From NCBI GenBank assembly GCA_042090735.1, contig JBELIU010000012.1, forward strand, positions 1 through 25,331: a stretch of 25,331 nucleotides of DNA. The letters are read 5' to 3'. A model generated the notes under the pieces. It was not told the DNA's origin and did not search any database. It saw only the letters and a program-made list of their open reading frames with translations. Position 1 is the stretch's first letter, and the number at the start of each line of letters is the position of its first letter. Source of the stretch: Novosphingopyxis sp042090735 (GTDB lineage: Bacteria; Pseudomonadota; Alphaproteobacteria; Sphingomonadales; Sphingomonadaceae). This document shows positions 7,099 through 13,855 of this stretch, piece by piece. The translations under genes and the position numbers were made by a program.

Positions 7099-7476
7099 AT
7101 GACCGCGCAAGGACGGTTCGATGTCGACCTGAAACCCGCCTCCGATGCCGGCGATCCGGTTTCGCGGATGACCATCGCAAAATCGTTCGAGGGCGATCTG
7201 ACCGGAACCAGCCGCGGCGAGATGCTGGCGGTGCGAACCGAAACCGAAGGCTCCGCCGGTTATGTCGCGATCGAGCGGTTCGAGGGTATGCTGGACGGCA
7301 AGAACGGCGGATTCACGCTGCAGCATAACGGCATCATGGACCGCGGCGCGCCGTCGCTGAGTGTGCAGGTGATCCCGGATTCCGGATCGGGCGAGCTGGA
7401 GGGGATTGCCGGGACCATGACGATCGACCAGTCTTCCGGCGATCATCGCTACAGCTTCGAATACCGGCTCCCTTGA
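7099..7476 (+). CDS. DUF3224 domain protein
   Basis: A 125-residue protein matching the DUF3224 pattern throughout: an early SFEGDLTGTSRGEML, then YVAIERFEGMLDGKNGGFTLQHNG, and a GSGELEGIAGTM loop near the end. The family is a small predicted beta-barrel whose function is not established. ATG 7099 lies five bases after the crotonase stop codon and has AAGGA at 7085-7089, inside the end of the crotonase gene, with 9-base spacing. It is the last gene of the alaC operon and ends only 7 bases from the convergent thioesterase. There is no signal peptide, so it should be cytoplasmic. Confidence 0.85.
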   Translation: MTAQGRFDVDLKPASDAGDPVSRMTIAKSFEGDLTGTSRGEMLAVRTETEGSAGYVAIERFEGMLDGKNGGFTLQHNGIMDRGAPSLSVQVIPDSGSGELEGIAGTMTIDQSSGDHRYSFEYRLP

Positions 7477-7483
7477 TCGCCCC

Positions 7484-7915
7484 TTAGCTGTCCGCCCAAC
7501 CCTTCACCCGCGCGCGCTCCAGCACGCCGCGCATGGTATCGTCCATCGGCATCGAGCCGTTCTTGTCGGTCAGCACCAAGGTCGTCACGCTGGTCGCGAC
7601 GCAGCCGGATTTCTGAAACGCGGCGCTCAGTATCTGCCAGCTCGAATTGCCGATCCGGCCGATGCCGCTGGCGATCTCCATCGCCTCGGGGAAGAACCCT
7701 TCGGCCACATAATCGATCTCGACGCGTGCGATCAGCCAGCGCGTGCCCTCGGGATGGCCGAGGCCGAGCGAGTGGTTGAAGCGCACCCGCCCGTTCTCGA
7801 ACAGCGCGGCATAAGCGACATTGTTGATATGGCCGAGCGGATCGAGATCCTGAAACCGCGTTTCAGTGTGCGTGGTGAAGGGATAGGCCGCAATATCGCG
7901 GGGCGGTTTCTGCAT
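7484..7915 (-). CDS. Acyl-CoA thioesterase, 4HBT hotdog-fold (FadM/YbgC-like)
   Basis: Hotdog-fold thioesterase of 143 residues. The signature FQDLDPLGHINNVAYAALFENGR has Asp25, His29 and Asn31 at the positions used by 4-hydroxybenzoyl-CoA thioesterase and FadM-like enzymes. It probably hydrolyses a free acyl-CoA or aryl-CoA in the cytoplasm. The ATG at 7915 has GGAGA at good spacing. It follows the acyl-CoA dehydrogenase gene on the same strand after 113 bases, so it may be read through from it. The substrate cannot be told from the sequence. Confidence 0.88.
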   Translation of the reverse strand: MQKPPRDIAAYPFTTHTETRFQDLDPLGHINNVAYAALFENGRVRFNHSLGLGHPEGTRWLIARVEIDYVAEGFFPEAMEIASGIGRIGNSSWQILSAAFQKSGCVATSVTTLVLTDKNGSMPMDDTMRGVLERARVKGWADS

Positions 7916-7993
7916 TCAATTATCTCCGTAGCCCGGAGCCGGTGGCGCCATGCGCCGTCTACGACTCCGAAGGGCGTTTCCAGTTTGAGAGCC

Positions 7994-8014
7994 GTCTTTC
8001 GACACGCTCAGGAC
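7994..8014 (+). repeat. Single degenerate REP-like hairpin
   Basis: GTCTT, then TCGACACGCTC, then AGGAC: a 5-bp stem with one G-T pair around a loop one base different from the loop of the paired palindromes at 9271-9360. It lacks their CGAACG tail, so it looks like a decayed copy. It lies in the 113-base gap between the acyl-CoA dehydrogenase and the thioesterase; nothing else is recognisable there. Confidence 0.6.
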
Positions 8015-8028
8015 TTCGGATTTCAGGA

Positions 8029-9183
8029 TTATAGGCTCCGCCCGATCAGCTCTTTCATGATCTCGTTGGTGCCGCCGAAGATGCGCGTCACGCGCGCGCC
8101 GCGCCACATGCGGGCGATGGGATATTCATTCATATAGCCCGCCCCGCCATGCAGCTGCAGGCACTTATCCATCATCTCCCACTGCAGATCGGTATGCCAC
8201 AGCTTGGCCGCCGCGCCTTCCTCGGGCGTCAGCGTACGCTTGGCGTGCAGCGTCAGGCAATGATCGAGATGCGCCCAGCCGACTTGCAGTTTGGCCTTGA
8301 GGTCCGCGAGCGTAAAACGCGTGTTCTGGAAATCGAACACGGGTTTGCCGAACGCCTTGCGCTCCTTCACGAAGGCCACCGTATCGTCGAACGCCTTCTG
8401 CGCGCTGGCCTGCGCGCTGACCGCGATCGACAGGCGTTCCTGGCCAAGCTGGCTCATCAGATAGATGAAGCCCTTGCCCTCCTCGCCAAGGCAATTGGTG
8501 ATCGGCACGCGAACATCGTCGAAGAACAGCTCCGACGTATCGGCCGCGTCCTGCCCGATCTTGTCGAGATTGCGCCCACGCTTGAAGCCTTCGCGATCCG
8601 CCTCCACCAGGATGATCGAGACGCCCTGCCACTTCTTCTCCGCTTCCGGATTGGTGACCGCGCAAACGAGGACGAGATCGGCGTTCTGGCCGTTGGTGAT
8701 ATAGGTTTTGGAGCCGTTGACGACATAATGGTTGCCGTCCTTCTTGGCGCTGGTCTGGATCGATTGCAGATCGCTGCCCACGCCCGGCTCGGTCATCGCG
8801 ATGGCGGTGACGACCTCTCCCGAGACCATCTTGGGCAGCCATTCCTTCTTCAGCTCTTCGGAGCCGTAATTGATGATGTAATCGGCCACGATGTCCGATT
8901 GCAGCGAGAAGCCGAGCGTGGTGCCCGCGCCGTAAGCCGCTTCCTCGTCGACAATGGCGTTGTAGCGGAAATCGAGGCCCAGGCCGCCATATTCTTCCGG
9001 CACGGTGGGGCAGAGCATGCCGAGTTCACCCGCTTCGCGCCAGATCGACTTGGGTACGATCTTGTCTTCGTCCCACTGGTCCGCATTCGGCTGAACGCGG
9101 TCCCGCATGAAGGCGCGCACGGTATCGCGAAACGCCTCCATGTCTTCATCATAGGCAGTGCGGGTGGCGGTCTCGATCGGCAT
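8029..9183 (-). CDS. Acyl-CoA dehydrogenase, long-chain/isovaleryl type
   Basis: FAD-dependent acyl-CoA dehydrogenase, 384 residues, introducing the alpha-beta double bond and passing electrons to ETF. The FAD/substrate segment AMTEPGVGSDLQSIQT, YVVNGSKTYITNG and the C-terminal LHGGAGYMNEYPIARMWR and RIFGGTNEIMKELI are all present. The short/medium-chain catalytic Glu (YEGT) is replaced by Gly370. Instead, GQERLSIA carries Glu249, the position of the catalytic base in long-chain and isovaleryl-CoA dehydrogenases. RKAFGKPVFDFQNTRF supplies the usual FAD-binding Arg-Phe-Gly. ATG 9183 has GGAG 7 bases upstream. A TTGACG-17-TCCAAT promoter with a dyad over the -35 lies just upstream. The exact acyl chain is unknown. 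Confidence 0.94.
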   Translation of the reverse strand: MPIETATRTAYDEDMEAFRDTVRAFMRDRVQPNADQWDEDKIVPKSIWREAGELGMLCPTVPEEYGGLGLDFRYNAIVDEEAAYGAGTTLGFSLQSDIVADYIINYGSEELKKEWLPKMVSGEVVTAIAMTEPGVGSDLQSIQTSAKKDGNHYVVNGSKTYITNGQNADLVLVCAVTNPEAEKKWQGVSIILVEADREGFKRGRNLDKIGQDAADTSELFFDDVRVPITNCLGEEGKGFIYLMSQLGQERLSIAVSAQASAQKAFDDTVAFVKERKAFGKPVFDFQNTRFTLADLKAKLQVGWAHLDHCLTLHAKRTLTPEEGAAAKLWHTDLQWEMMDKCLQLHGGAGYMNEYPIARMWRGARVTRIFGGTNEIMKELIGRSL

Positions 9184-9211
9184 GGCTCTCTCCTCAATCT
9201 CTTTGTGCGCG

Positions 9212-9240
9212 ATTGGACCGCAGGTTTACGCTTGCGTCAA
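9212..9240 (-). promoter_or_regulatory. Promoter of the acyl-CoA dehydrogenase gene with LiuR-like dyad
   Basis: Minus strand: -35 TTGACG (9235-9240), 17 bases, -10 TCCAAT (9212-9217). The 16-base dyad TTGACGC-AA-GCGTAAA (9225-9240) covers the -35. Its arms are TTKACGC, close in form to the TTTACGT-type inverted repeats described for the MerR-family regulator LiuR, which controls branched-chain acyl-CoA degradation. The sequence is seen directly; the regulator is inferred. Confidence 0.5.
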
Positions 9241-9270
9241 GTGTAACAGTTTTCATCACGAACCCAAATA

Positions 9271-9300
9271 CGTTCGGGCTGAGCTTGTCGAAGCCCCGTC
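9271..9300 (-). repeat. REP palindrome, copy A
   Basis: Minus-strand copy of a sphingomonad-type palindrome. Read on the minus strand: stem GGGCT and AGCCC around TCGACAAGCTC, then CGAACG. It forms an inverted pair with copy B. Relative to copy B the stem bases differ on both sides in a compensating way. Confidence 0.85.
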
Positions 9301-9332
9301 CTTGTTCCTATGCGTTGGCGGCAGAGAAGAGC

Positions 9333-9360
9333 GGTCCTTCGACAAGCTCAGGACGAACGG
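9333..9360 (+). repeat. REP palindrome, copy B
   Basis: Plus-strand copy: stem GTCCT and AGGAC around TCGACAAGCTC, followed by the CGAACGG tail. It ends ten bases before the mtnP start codon. Together with copy A and a 32-base spacer it makes a REP doublet filling the mtnP upstream gap. Confidence 0.88.
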
Positions 9361-9370
9361 GAATTGAGCT

Positions 9371-10240
9371 ATGCCTGACCAATGGACCATCGGCATCATC
9401 GGGGGCTCCGGCCTTTACGCCATCGACGGGTTGGAGGATCAGGAATGGCGGCGCGTCGAATCGCCCTGGGGGGAGCCGTCGGACGAGATCCTGTTCGGGC
9501 GGATCGGCGATGTGCAGCTGCGTTTCCTTCCGCGCCACGGCCGCGGCCACCGCATCGCGCCGTCCGATCTCAACGCGCGTGCCAATATCGATGCGCTGAA
9601 GCGGGCAGGGTGCACTGATCTGCTGGCAATCAGCTCGATCGGCTCGTTGCGCGAAGAGCTTCCGCCCGGTGATTTCGTGGTGGTGGACCAGTTCATCGAT
9701 CGTACCAAGGGGCGCCAGTGCAGCTTCTTCGGCAGCGGCATGGTGGCGCATGTTTCCATGGCAGAGCCGGTGTGCGAGCGATTGAGCGCGTTCGCTGCGG
9801 AGGCGGTCTCGGTGGCGGGCGGCACGGTTGCCAAGGGCGGCACCTATCTGGCGATCGAAGGCCCGCAATTTTCCACCCGCGCCGAGAGCCATCTCTATCG
9901 CCAATGGGGCGCGGATGTGATCGGCATGACCGCGATGCCCGAGGCCAAATTGGCGCGCGAGGCAGAGCTGCCCTACGCGCTTATCGGCATGGTCACCGAT
10001 TATGATTGCTGGCGCGAAGAAACCGCGTTCGTCGAAGTGAGCGAGGTAATCGCGCAGATGACCGCGAACGGCGCGGTGGCGCGCAAAGCGGTGGAAGCCT
10101 TCGTTTCCGCCCTGCCGGCGCAGCGCGAGCCCAGCCCGCTCGACAACGTACTCGATTTCGCGCTCATCACCGATCCCGCGCACCGCGATCCCGCGCTTCT
10201 GGAGAAGCTCGACGCGGTTGCGGGCCGGGTGCTCGGCTGA
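9371..10240 (+). CDS. mtnP: S-methyl-5'-thioadenosine phosphorylase
   Basis: Phosphorolyses methylthioadenosine, the by-product of polyamine and homoserine-lactone synthesis, to adenine and methylthioribose-1-phosphate. The 289 residues carry the purine-nucleoside-phosphorylase family II motifs in order: GGSGLY (11-16), PRHGRGH (54-60), SSIGSL, EGPQFSTRAES (163-173), GMTAMPEAKLARE (185-197) and TDYDCW (209-214), with Asp210 and Asp212 at the purine-binding loop. A methylthioinosine phosphorylase is a possible alternative, as the two differ at few positions. ATG 9371 has only a weak GGGA, at the edge of the REP element. The next gene, a transporter, starts 99 bases later and may be separate. 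Confidence 0.93.
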   Translation: MPDQWTIGIIGGSGLYAIDGLEDQEWRRVESPWGEPSDEILFGRIGDVQLRFLPRHGRGHRIAPSDLNARANIDALKRAGCTDLLAISSIGSLREELPPGDFVVVDQFIDRTKGRQCSFFGSGMVAHVSMAEPVCERLSAFAAEAVSVAGGTVAKGGTYLAIEGPQFSTRAESHLYRQWGADVIGMTAMPEAKLAREAELPYALIGMVTDYDCWREETAFVEVSEVIAQMTANGAVARKAVEAFVSALPAQREPSPLDNVLDFALITDPAHRDPALLEKLDAVAGRVLG

Positions 10241-10339
10241 GAGTTTCCGACAAAGGCCATTCGATTAACCTACATCGCTTGCCCATCGCTCCGCCGCGCG
10301 GCTAGGCTCGGGCCTTCGGCAGCAGGGAAGGCGACATCG

Positions 10340-12067
10340 ATGGACCTGGCCCGCTTCCTTCCGGACAAGCCCGCCTGGCTGCAGGAATATAAGCCGTCTT
10401 TCCTGGCCGATGACGCGATTGCCGGACTGGTCCTCGCGGTCCTGCTGATCCCGCAGGCGATGGCCTATGCGCTGCTCGCCGGGCTGCCGCCGCAGGCCGG
10501 GCTTTATGCCGCGCTGGCCCCGCCGCTGCTCTATCTGCTGTTCGGCACCAGTCCCTATGTTTCGGTCGGCCCGGTCGCTTTGGTCTCGCTGATCGTGGGC
10601 GATGCCATCGCGGCAAGCGGCTTTCCGCCGATGACCGCGGCGATGGTGATCGCGCTGGAGGCGGGCGCGATGCTGGTGCTCGTCGGCCTGTTTCGCCTCG
10701 GCCGCCTCGTCAATTTCGTCAGCGAGCCGGTGATGCTGGGCTTTACCGCCGCCGCGGCGGTGCTGATCGCGGCGAGCCAGCTGCCGACCTTGCTAGGCCT
10801 TGATGTGCCGCGCAGCAGCGAGCTGATCGGGACGCTTTTGGGTCTGATCGATGCGCTGCCGGATTTGCACGCGGACGTCGTCCTGATCGGTCTCGGTGCC
10901 CTCCTGCTGCTCCTGCTGGGGGATCGCTATGCCGGGCCAATGCTCTGGAAGGCAGGCGTGCGGCCGCCCTGGCGCGGGCTGATCGTGAAGGCCATTCCCT
11001 TGCTCGTGCTGGTCGGCGCGGCGGCGATGGTCGGCGGATCGGACCTGCCGGTGCCGCGTGTCGGCGCGGTGGAAGGTGGGCTCGCTTCGCTCCGAATGCC
11101 GCCATATGGTCTGGACCCGTGGATCGCGTTGGCCCCCTCGGCGCTGATCGCGGCGTTGGTCGTGTTCGTGATCGGCAGCGGCGTCGCCAAATCGCTGGCG
11201 GGCCGCAACCGGCGCAAGGTGCGCAGCGACCGCGAAGCGCTGGCGCTCGGCATGGCGAACATCGCTGCGGCACTCACCGGCGGCTATGCGGTCGGCGTCA
11301 GTCTCAGCCGCTCGGCCCTGACTGCGGACAGCGGCAGCCGCTCGCCGATCAGTTCGGTGGTAGCGAGCTTGGTGACCCTGGCCGTGCTGCTGTTCCTCAC
11401 CGGCGCGCTCGCGTTTCTGCCCAAGGCTGCGCTCGCCGCGCTGGTCATCAGTGCGGTGTTCGGGCTCGTGAAGCTGCGCGCGATCAAGGCGGTCATGCGC
11501 TACAGTAAGGTGGAGAGCGCGGTGCTGTTCGCGACCCTGGCGGTGACCTTGCTGCTCGGCGTTCAGTGGGGGCTGGCGGCGGGGACGCTGATGGGTCTGG
11601 CTGCCTTCCTGTGGTTTTCCAGTGTACCGCGCGTCACGCGGGTGGACCGGTTGGACAATCTCAACGTCTATCGCTCGATCGACCGTCAAGACGGCGGCCC
11701 GCGCACCCTGCCGGTGCTGATCGTGCGGATCGACCGTTCGATCTATTTTGGCAATGCCGCCTATTGCGAGGATGCGGTGTTGAATTTCGTGTCCGCGCAT
11801 TCGGAGGTGCGCTGGCTGGTCCTCGACATGCGATCGGTCAACACCATCGATGCCAGCGGCATGGCCATGCTGGAGCGGCTGCTGGACAATCTACAGGAGA
11901 AGAATGTGCGCGTCGCTTTTGCCGCGATGCATGAACCGATTGCCGCTGCGCTGAACGCCAGTGATCGTCCGCGTCAGGCGCGCAGCTTCACGACGGTGGA
12001 GGAAGCGATGCACGATATCGAGGAAGACAAGGAAGCTGCCTACAACCGTAAGATGGCGGCAGGATAG
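10340..12067 (+). CDS. SulP family inorganic anion transporter with STAS domain
   Basis: Membrane transporter of the SLC26/SulP family, 575 residues. The first 430 are strongly hydrophobic, with about ten to twelve predicted membrane segments; AGLVLAVLLIPQAMAYALLAG near the start is the family signature for the first segments. A cytoplasmic STAS domain follows (about 445-560), with VLDMRSVNTIDASGMAMLERLL holding the conserved Asp-Ala-Ser-Gly site of anti-sigma-antagonist-like domains. Substrates in the family include sulfate, bicarbonate and dicarboxylates; which applies here cannot be read from the sequence. ATG 10340 has GGAAGG at good spacing. No carbonic anhydrase or sulfate-assimilation gene is adjacent. 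Confidence 0.93.
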   Translation: MDLARFLPDKPAWLQEYKPSFLADDAIAGLVLAVLLIPQAMAYALLAGLPPQAGLYAALAPPLLYLLFGTSPYVSVGPVALVSLIVGDAIAASGFPPMTAAMVIALEAGAMLVLVGLFRLGRLVNFVSEPVMLGFTAAAAVLIAASQLPTLLGLDVPRSSELIGTLLGLIDALPDLHADVVLIGLGALLLLLLGDRYAGPMLWKAGVRPPWRGLIVKAIPLLVLVGAAAMVGGSDLPVPRVGAVEGGLASLRMPPYGLDPWIALAPSALIAALVVFVIGSGVAKSLAGRNRRKVRSDREALALGMANIAAALTGGYAVGVSLSRSALTADSGSRSPISSVVASLVTLAVLLFLTGALAFLPKAALAALVISAVFGLVKLRAIKAVMRYSKVESAVLFATLAVTLLLGVQWGLAAGTLMGLAAFLWFSSVPRVTRVDRLDNLNVYRSIDRQDGGPRTLPVLIVRIDRSIYFGNAAYCEDAVLNFVSAHSEVRWLVLDMRSVNTIDASGMAMLERLLDNLQEKNVRVAFAAMHEPIAAALNASDRPRQARSFTTVEEAMHDIEEDKEAAYNRKMAAG

Positions 12068-12111
12068 AGGCTTTCAGGGGGGGGGCTTTTGCTGGAGCCG
12101 AGGCGTGTGGC
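12068..12111. other. Convergent gap with a nine-G run
   Basis: The short gap between the SulP gene and rlpA contains nine consecutive G residues (12077-12085). No terminator hairpin is evident. Such a run may be a site of slippage or a sequencing uncertainty, but it lies outside both genes. Confidence 0.6.
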
Positions 12112-12681
12112 TCAGCCGCTTACCAGCTGGAGATGCACCTTGCCCGTGCCGGCGCGGAACAGGCCGATTTCCTTGGCTGCTGCCGTGGAAAGATCGATCA
12201 CGCGGTTGCCGTGGAAGGGGCCGCGATCGTTGATGCGGACGATGACCGACTTGCCCTTGTGCGTCACCATTACCTTGCTACCCATCGGCAGGGTGCGGTG
12301 CGCGGCGGTGAGTTCGGTGGGATCGAAAATCTCGCCCGATGCGGTGCGATTGCCTTTGAGGTTCGGGCCGTAATAGCTGGCGCCGCCGGTACCGAGATCT
12401 TCTAGGATGTTCTGATCGTCATCAGCAATGCCGACCGCGTCCTGTTCCAGATCGAGCTTGATGCTCGGGGTGGCGGGCGAAGTGATATCGGCATCGACAT
12501 CGGCGCTGATCTCGATCGGTATGAAGCCGCTGCTGGGGGCGGGAGCGTCCGCGCGGGCGGCGCCGACAAGGCCCATGGCCGGAACCATCGCGGCGAGACC
12601 GTAGCTCATGTAGCGGCGGCCGTTGAAGCCTGCTGCACGTGCGCGGATACGAGCCCCGATCGAGTGCGTCTTTGACTGCAT
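12112..12681 (-). CDS. rlpA: RlpA-family septal lytic transglycosylase-like protein
   Basis: RlpA proteins bind and may cleave denuded peptidoglycan in the periplasm or at the septum. From ATG 12681 the product has 189 residues. A basic N-terminus with a twin-arginine is followed by a hydrophobic stretch and an AARA-DAP cleavage site, so it is exported. The double-psi beta-barrel follows: GGASYYGPNLKGNRTASGE, TAAHRTLPMGSKVMV, VRINDRGPFHGNRVIDLS. Glu117, Asp120, His128 and Asp152 occupy the conserved catalytic positions. There is no C-terminal SPOR domain and no lipobox cysteine, so it is a short soluble form. An alternative ATG at 12690 exists; 12681 has AAGG at 10 bases. It is convergent with the SulP gene. 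Confidence 0.88.
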   Translation of the reverse strand: MQSKTHSIGARIRARAAGFNGRRYMSYGLAAMVPAMGLVGAARADAPAPSSGFIPIEISADVDADITSPATPSIKLDLEQDAVGIADDDQNILEDLGTGGASYYGPNLKGNRTASGEIFDPTELTAAHRTLPMGSKVMVTHKGKSVIVRINDRGPFHGNRVIDLSTAAAKEIGLFRAGTGKVHLQLVSG

Positions 12682-12698
12682 ATGTATCATGCCTTTGA

Positions 12699-12727
12699 TT
12701 TATAACAGAAAACCGCAGTTTTCTCAA
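12699..12727 (-). promoter_or_regulatory. Candidate rlpA promoter with palindromic spacer
   Basis: Minus strand: TTGAGA (12722-12727), exactly 17 bases, TATAAA (12699-12704). The spacer is occupied by a perfect dyad AGAAAAC-TGCG-GTTTTCT (12708-12725) that reaches into the -35. Transcription would start near 12692, leaving almost no leader before the first ATG, so either the leader is very short or the real promoter lies further up. Confidence 0.45.
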
Positions 12728-12734
12728 CCAACCT

Positions 12735-12807
12735 CAGGCCGCCCTCCAGCGGTCGAGTCTCCGCTAGAAGGCGATTTGCGGCCTGTCCCGCTTGACGCGA
12801 CAAGCGG
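12735..12807. other. Nested inverted repeats upstream of tesB
   Basis: Within the 169-base divergent rlpA-tesB gap there is an 8-bp inverted repeat CAGGCCGC/GCGGCCTG (12735-12742, 12778-12785) enclosing a 5-bp one AGCGG/CCGCT (12748-12752, 12761-12765). Next to it lies a perfect CCGCTTG-N6-CAAGCGG (12788-12807). These could be a structured 5' leader of tesB or operator sites. No clear tesB promoter was found. Confidence 0.45.
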
Positions 12808-12850
12808 TGCCGGTGATGAGGCCGGACGATTGGTTCATAAGGAACTTTGC

Positions 12851-13753
12851 ATGAACGACGCGGAGTCTTCGCGAGACGTTAACCACTATCCGCCGGAGCG
12901 ACTCGTCGGTGGGCTTCGCAAACTGCTGCGCACGGAGCGACTCGATACCGATCTATACCGTGGCTTGAACCGCGAAGAGGACCGGGGACGCGTTTTCGGC
13001 GGGCAGGTTATTGCACAGGCGCTCGACGCTGCTTCGCGCAGCGTGGAAGACGATCGCATCGTCCATTCTCTTCATGCCTATTTCTTGCGCGCCGGAGAAG
13101 AAGGTGTCCCCATCATCTACCGCGTCGAACGCGATTTCGATGGGCGGAGCATTTCCAATCGACGTGTCATCGCGATCCAGCATGGCAAGCCGATCTTCAA
13201 CTTTTCGGCCAGCTTCCAGCGGCCCGCGGACGGGCTGGCTCATCAGTTGCCGATGCCCGACGTGCCGGGCCCGGACGAACTGCCGGGCGAGATCGAGCGG
13301 CTGGAAAATCAGGGGGGAGTGCCGGCGGCTTATATCGAACGGCTGCGGGCGCGCCCCCGGCCGATCGAATTCCGCACCGTGGAGAGGCGCTTCGTGGGCG
13401 GCGGCAACAAGCAGCCGCCCTTCCAGCATGCCTGGATGCGCGCCGTCGCACCGATCGACGGATCGGCGGCGGAGCACCGCACCCTGTTCGCCTTTGCCAG
13501 CGACATGCTGCTTCTGGGAACCTGCACGCTGCCGCACGGCGTCCACTGGGCCACCGACAAGCTGATGATGACGAGCATCGACCATGCGCTGTGGTTTCAT
13601 GAGGACTTCCGCATGGACGAATGGCTGCTGTTCGCGATGGACAGCCCGTGGACCGGCCATGCCCGCGGGTTCAACCGGGGCAGCCTCTACACGCAGGATG
13701 GCCGCCTGGTGGCGAGCGCGACGCAGGAGGGGATGATGCGGCTGCGCGGATAG
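12851..13753 (+). CDS. tesB: Acyl-CoA thioesterase II (TesB)
   Basis: Double-hotdog thioesterase that hydrolyses medium and long acyl-CoAs, 300 residues. The N-terminal hotdog has GRVFGGQVIAQAL; the C-terminal one has AFASDMLLLG (Asp218), MTSIDHALWFH (Ser242 where E. coli has Thr228) and LVASATQEGMMR (Gln292), the family's catalytic Asp-Thr/Ser-Gln triad. The frame stays open far upstream, into the divergent promoter region, but ATG 12851 has AAGGA at 7 bases and matches the family start. A strong terminator follows the stop codon. The gene lies just before a pair of acyl-CoA dehydrogenase genes but is insulated from them. Confidence 0.94.
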   Translation: MNDAESSRDVNHYPPERLVGGLRKLLRTERLDTDLYRGLNREEDRGRVFGGQVIAQALDAASRSVEDDRIVHSLHAYFLRAGEEGVPIIYRVERDFDGRSISNRRVIAIQHGKPIFNFSASFQRPADGLAHQLPMPDVPGPDELPGEIERLENQGGVPAAYIERLRARPRPIEFRTVERRFVGGGNKQPPFQHAWMRAVAPIDGSAAEHRTLFAFASDMLLLGTCTLPHGVHWATDKLMMTSIDHALWFHEDFRMDEWLLFAMDSPWTGHARGFNRGSLYTQDGRLVASATQEGMMRLRG

Positions 13754-13777
13754 CTACGCCCGTTGTCGCCCGGGATC

Positions 13778-13816
13778 GGAGCGGCAAAGGAATCCCTTGC
13801 CGCTCCCCCCTCTTTT
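13778..13816 (+). terminator. Intrinsic terminator after tesB
   Basis: A perfect 10-bp stem GGAGCGGCAA (13778-13787) with TTGCCGCTCC (13797-13806), extendable by two more pairs past a mismatch, is followed by C-rich sequence and TCTTTT (13811-13816). It separates tesB from the downstream acyl-CoA dehydrogenase genes. Confidence 0.75.
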
Positions 13817-13855
13817 CGGGCATACCGCAAGCACGAAAAGTGTCAGGAGAGCTAG

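Noticed and set aside
6490..7476. Apparent long protein joining a crotonase shadow frame to DUF3224
   Set aside because: The first part is out of frame with the real crotonase and is Arg-rich. The DUF3224 start at 7099 has its own ribosome binding site.
8510..8530. GGCACGCGAACATCG-type symmetry inside the acyl-CoA dehydrogenase gene
   Set aside because: It falls within coding sequence and is explained by codon use.
9203..9210. TTGTGC half-site like those at the phasin promoter
   Set aside because: No second arm follows, so it is likely chance. Another TTGTGC near 22201 is inside ggt.
12623..12850. Upstream extension of TesB
   Set aside because: It lies in the divergent promoter region opposite rlpA, has no family similarity, and the internal ATG at 12851 has a good AAGGA.
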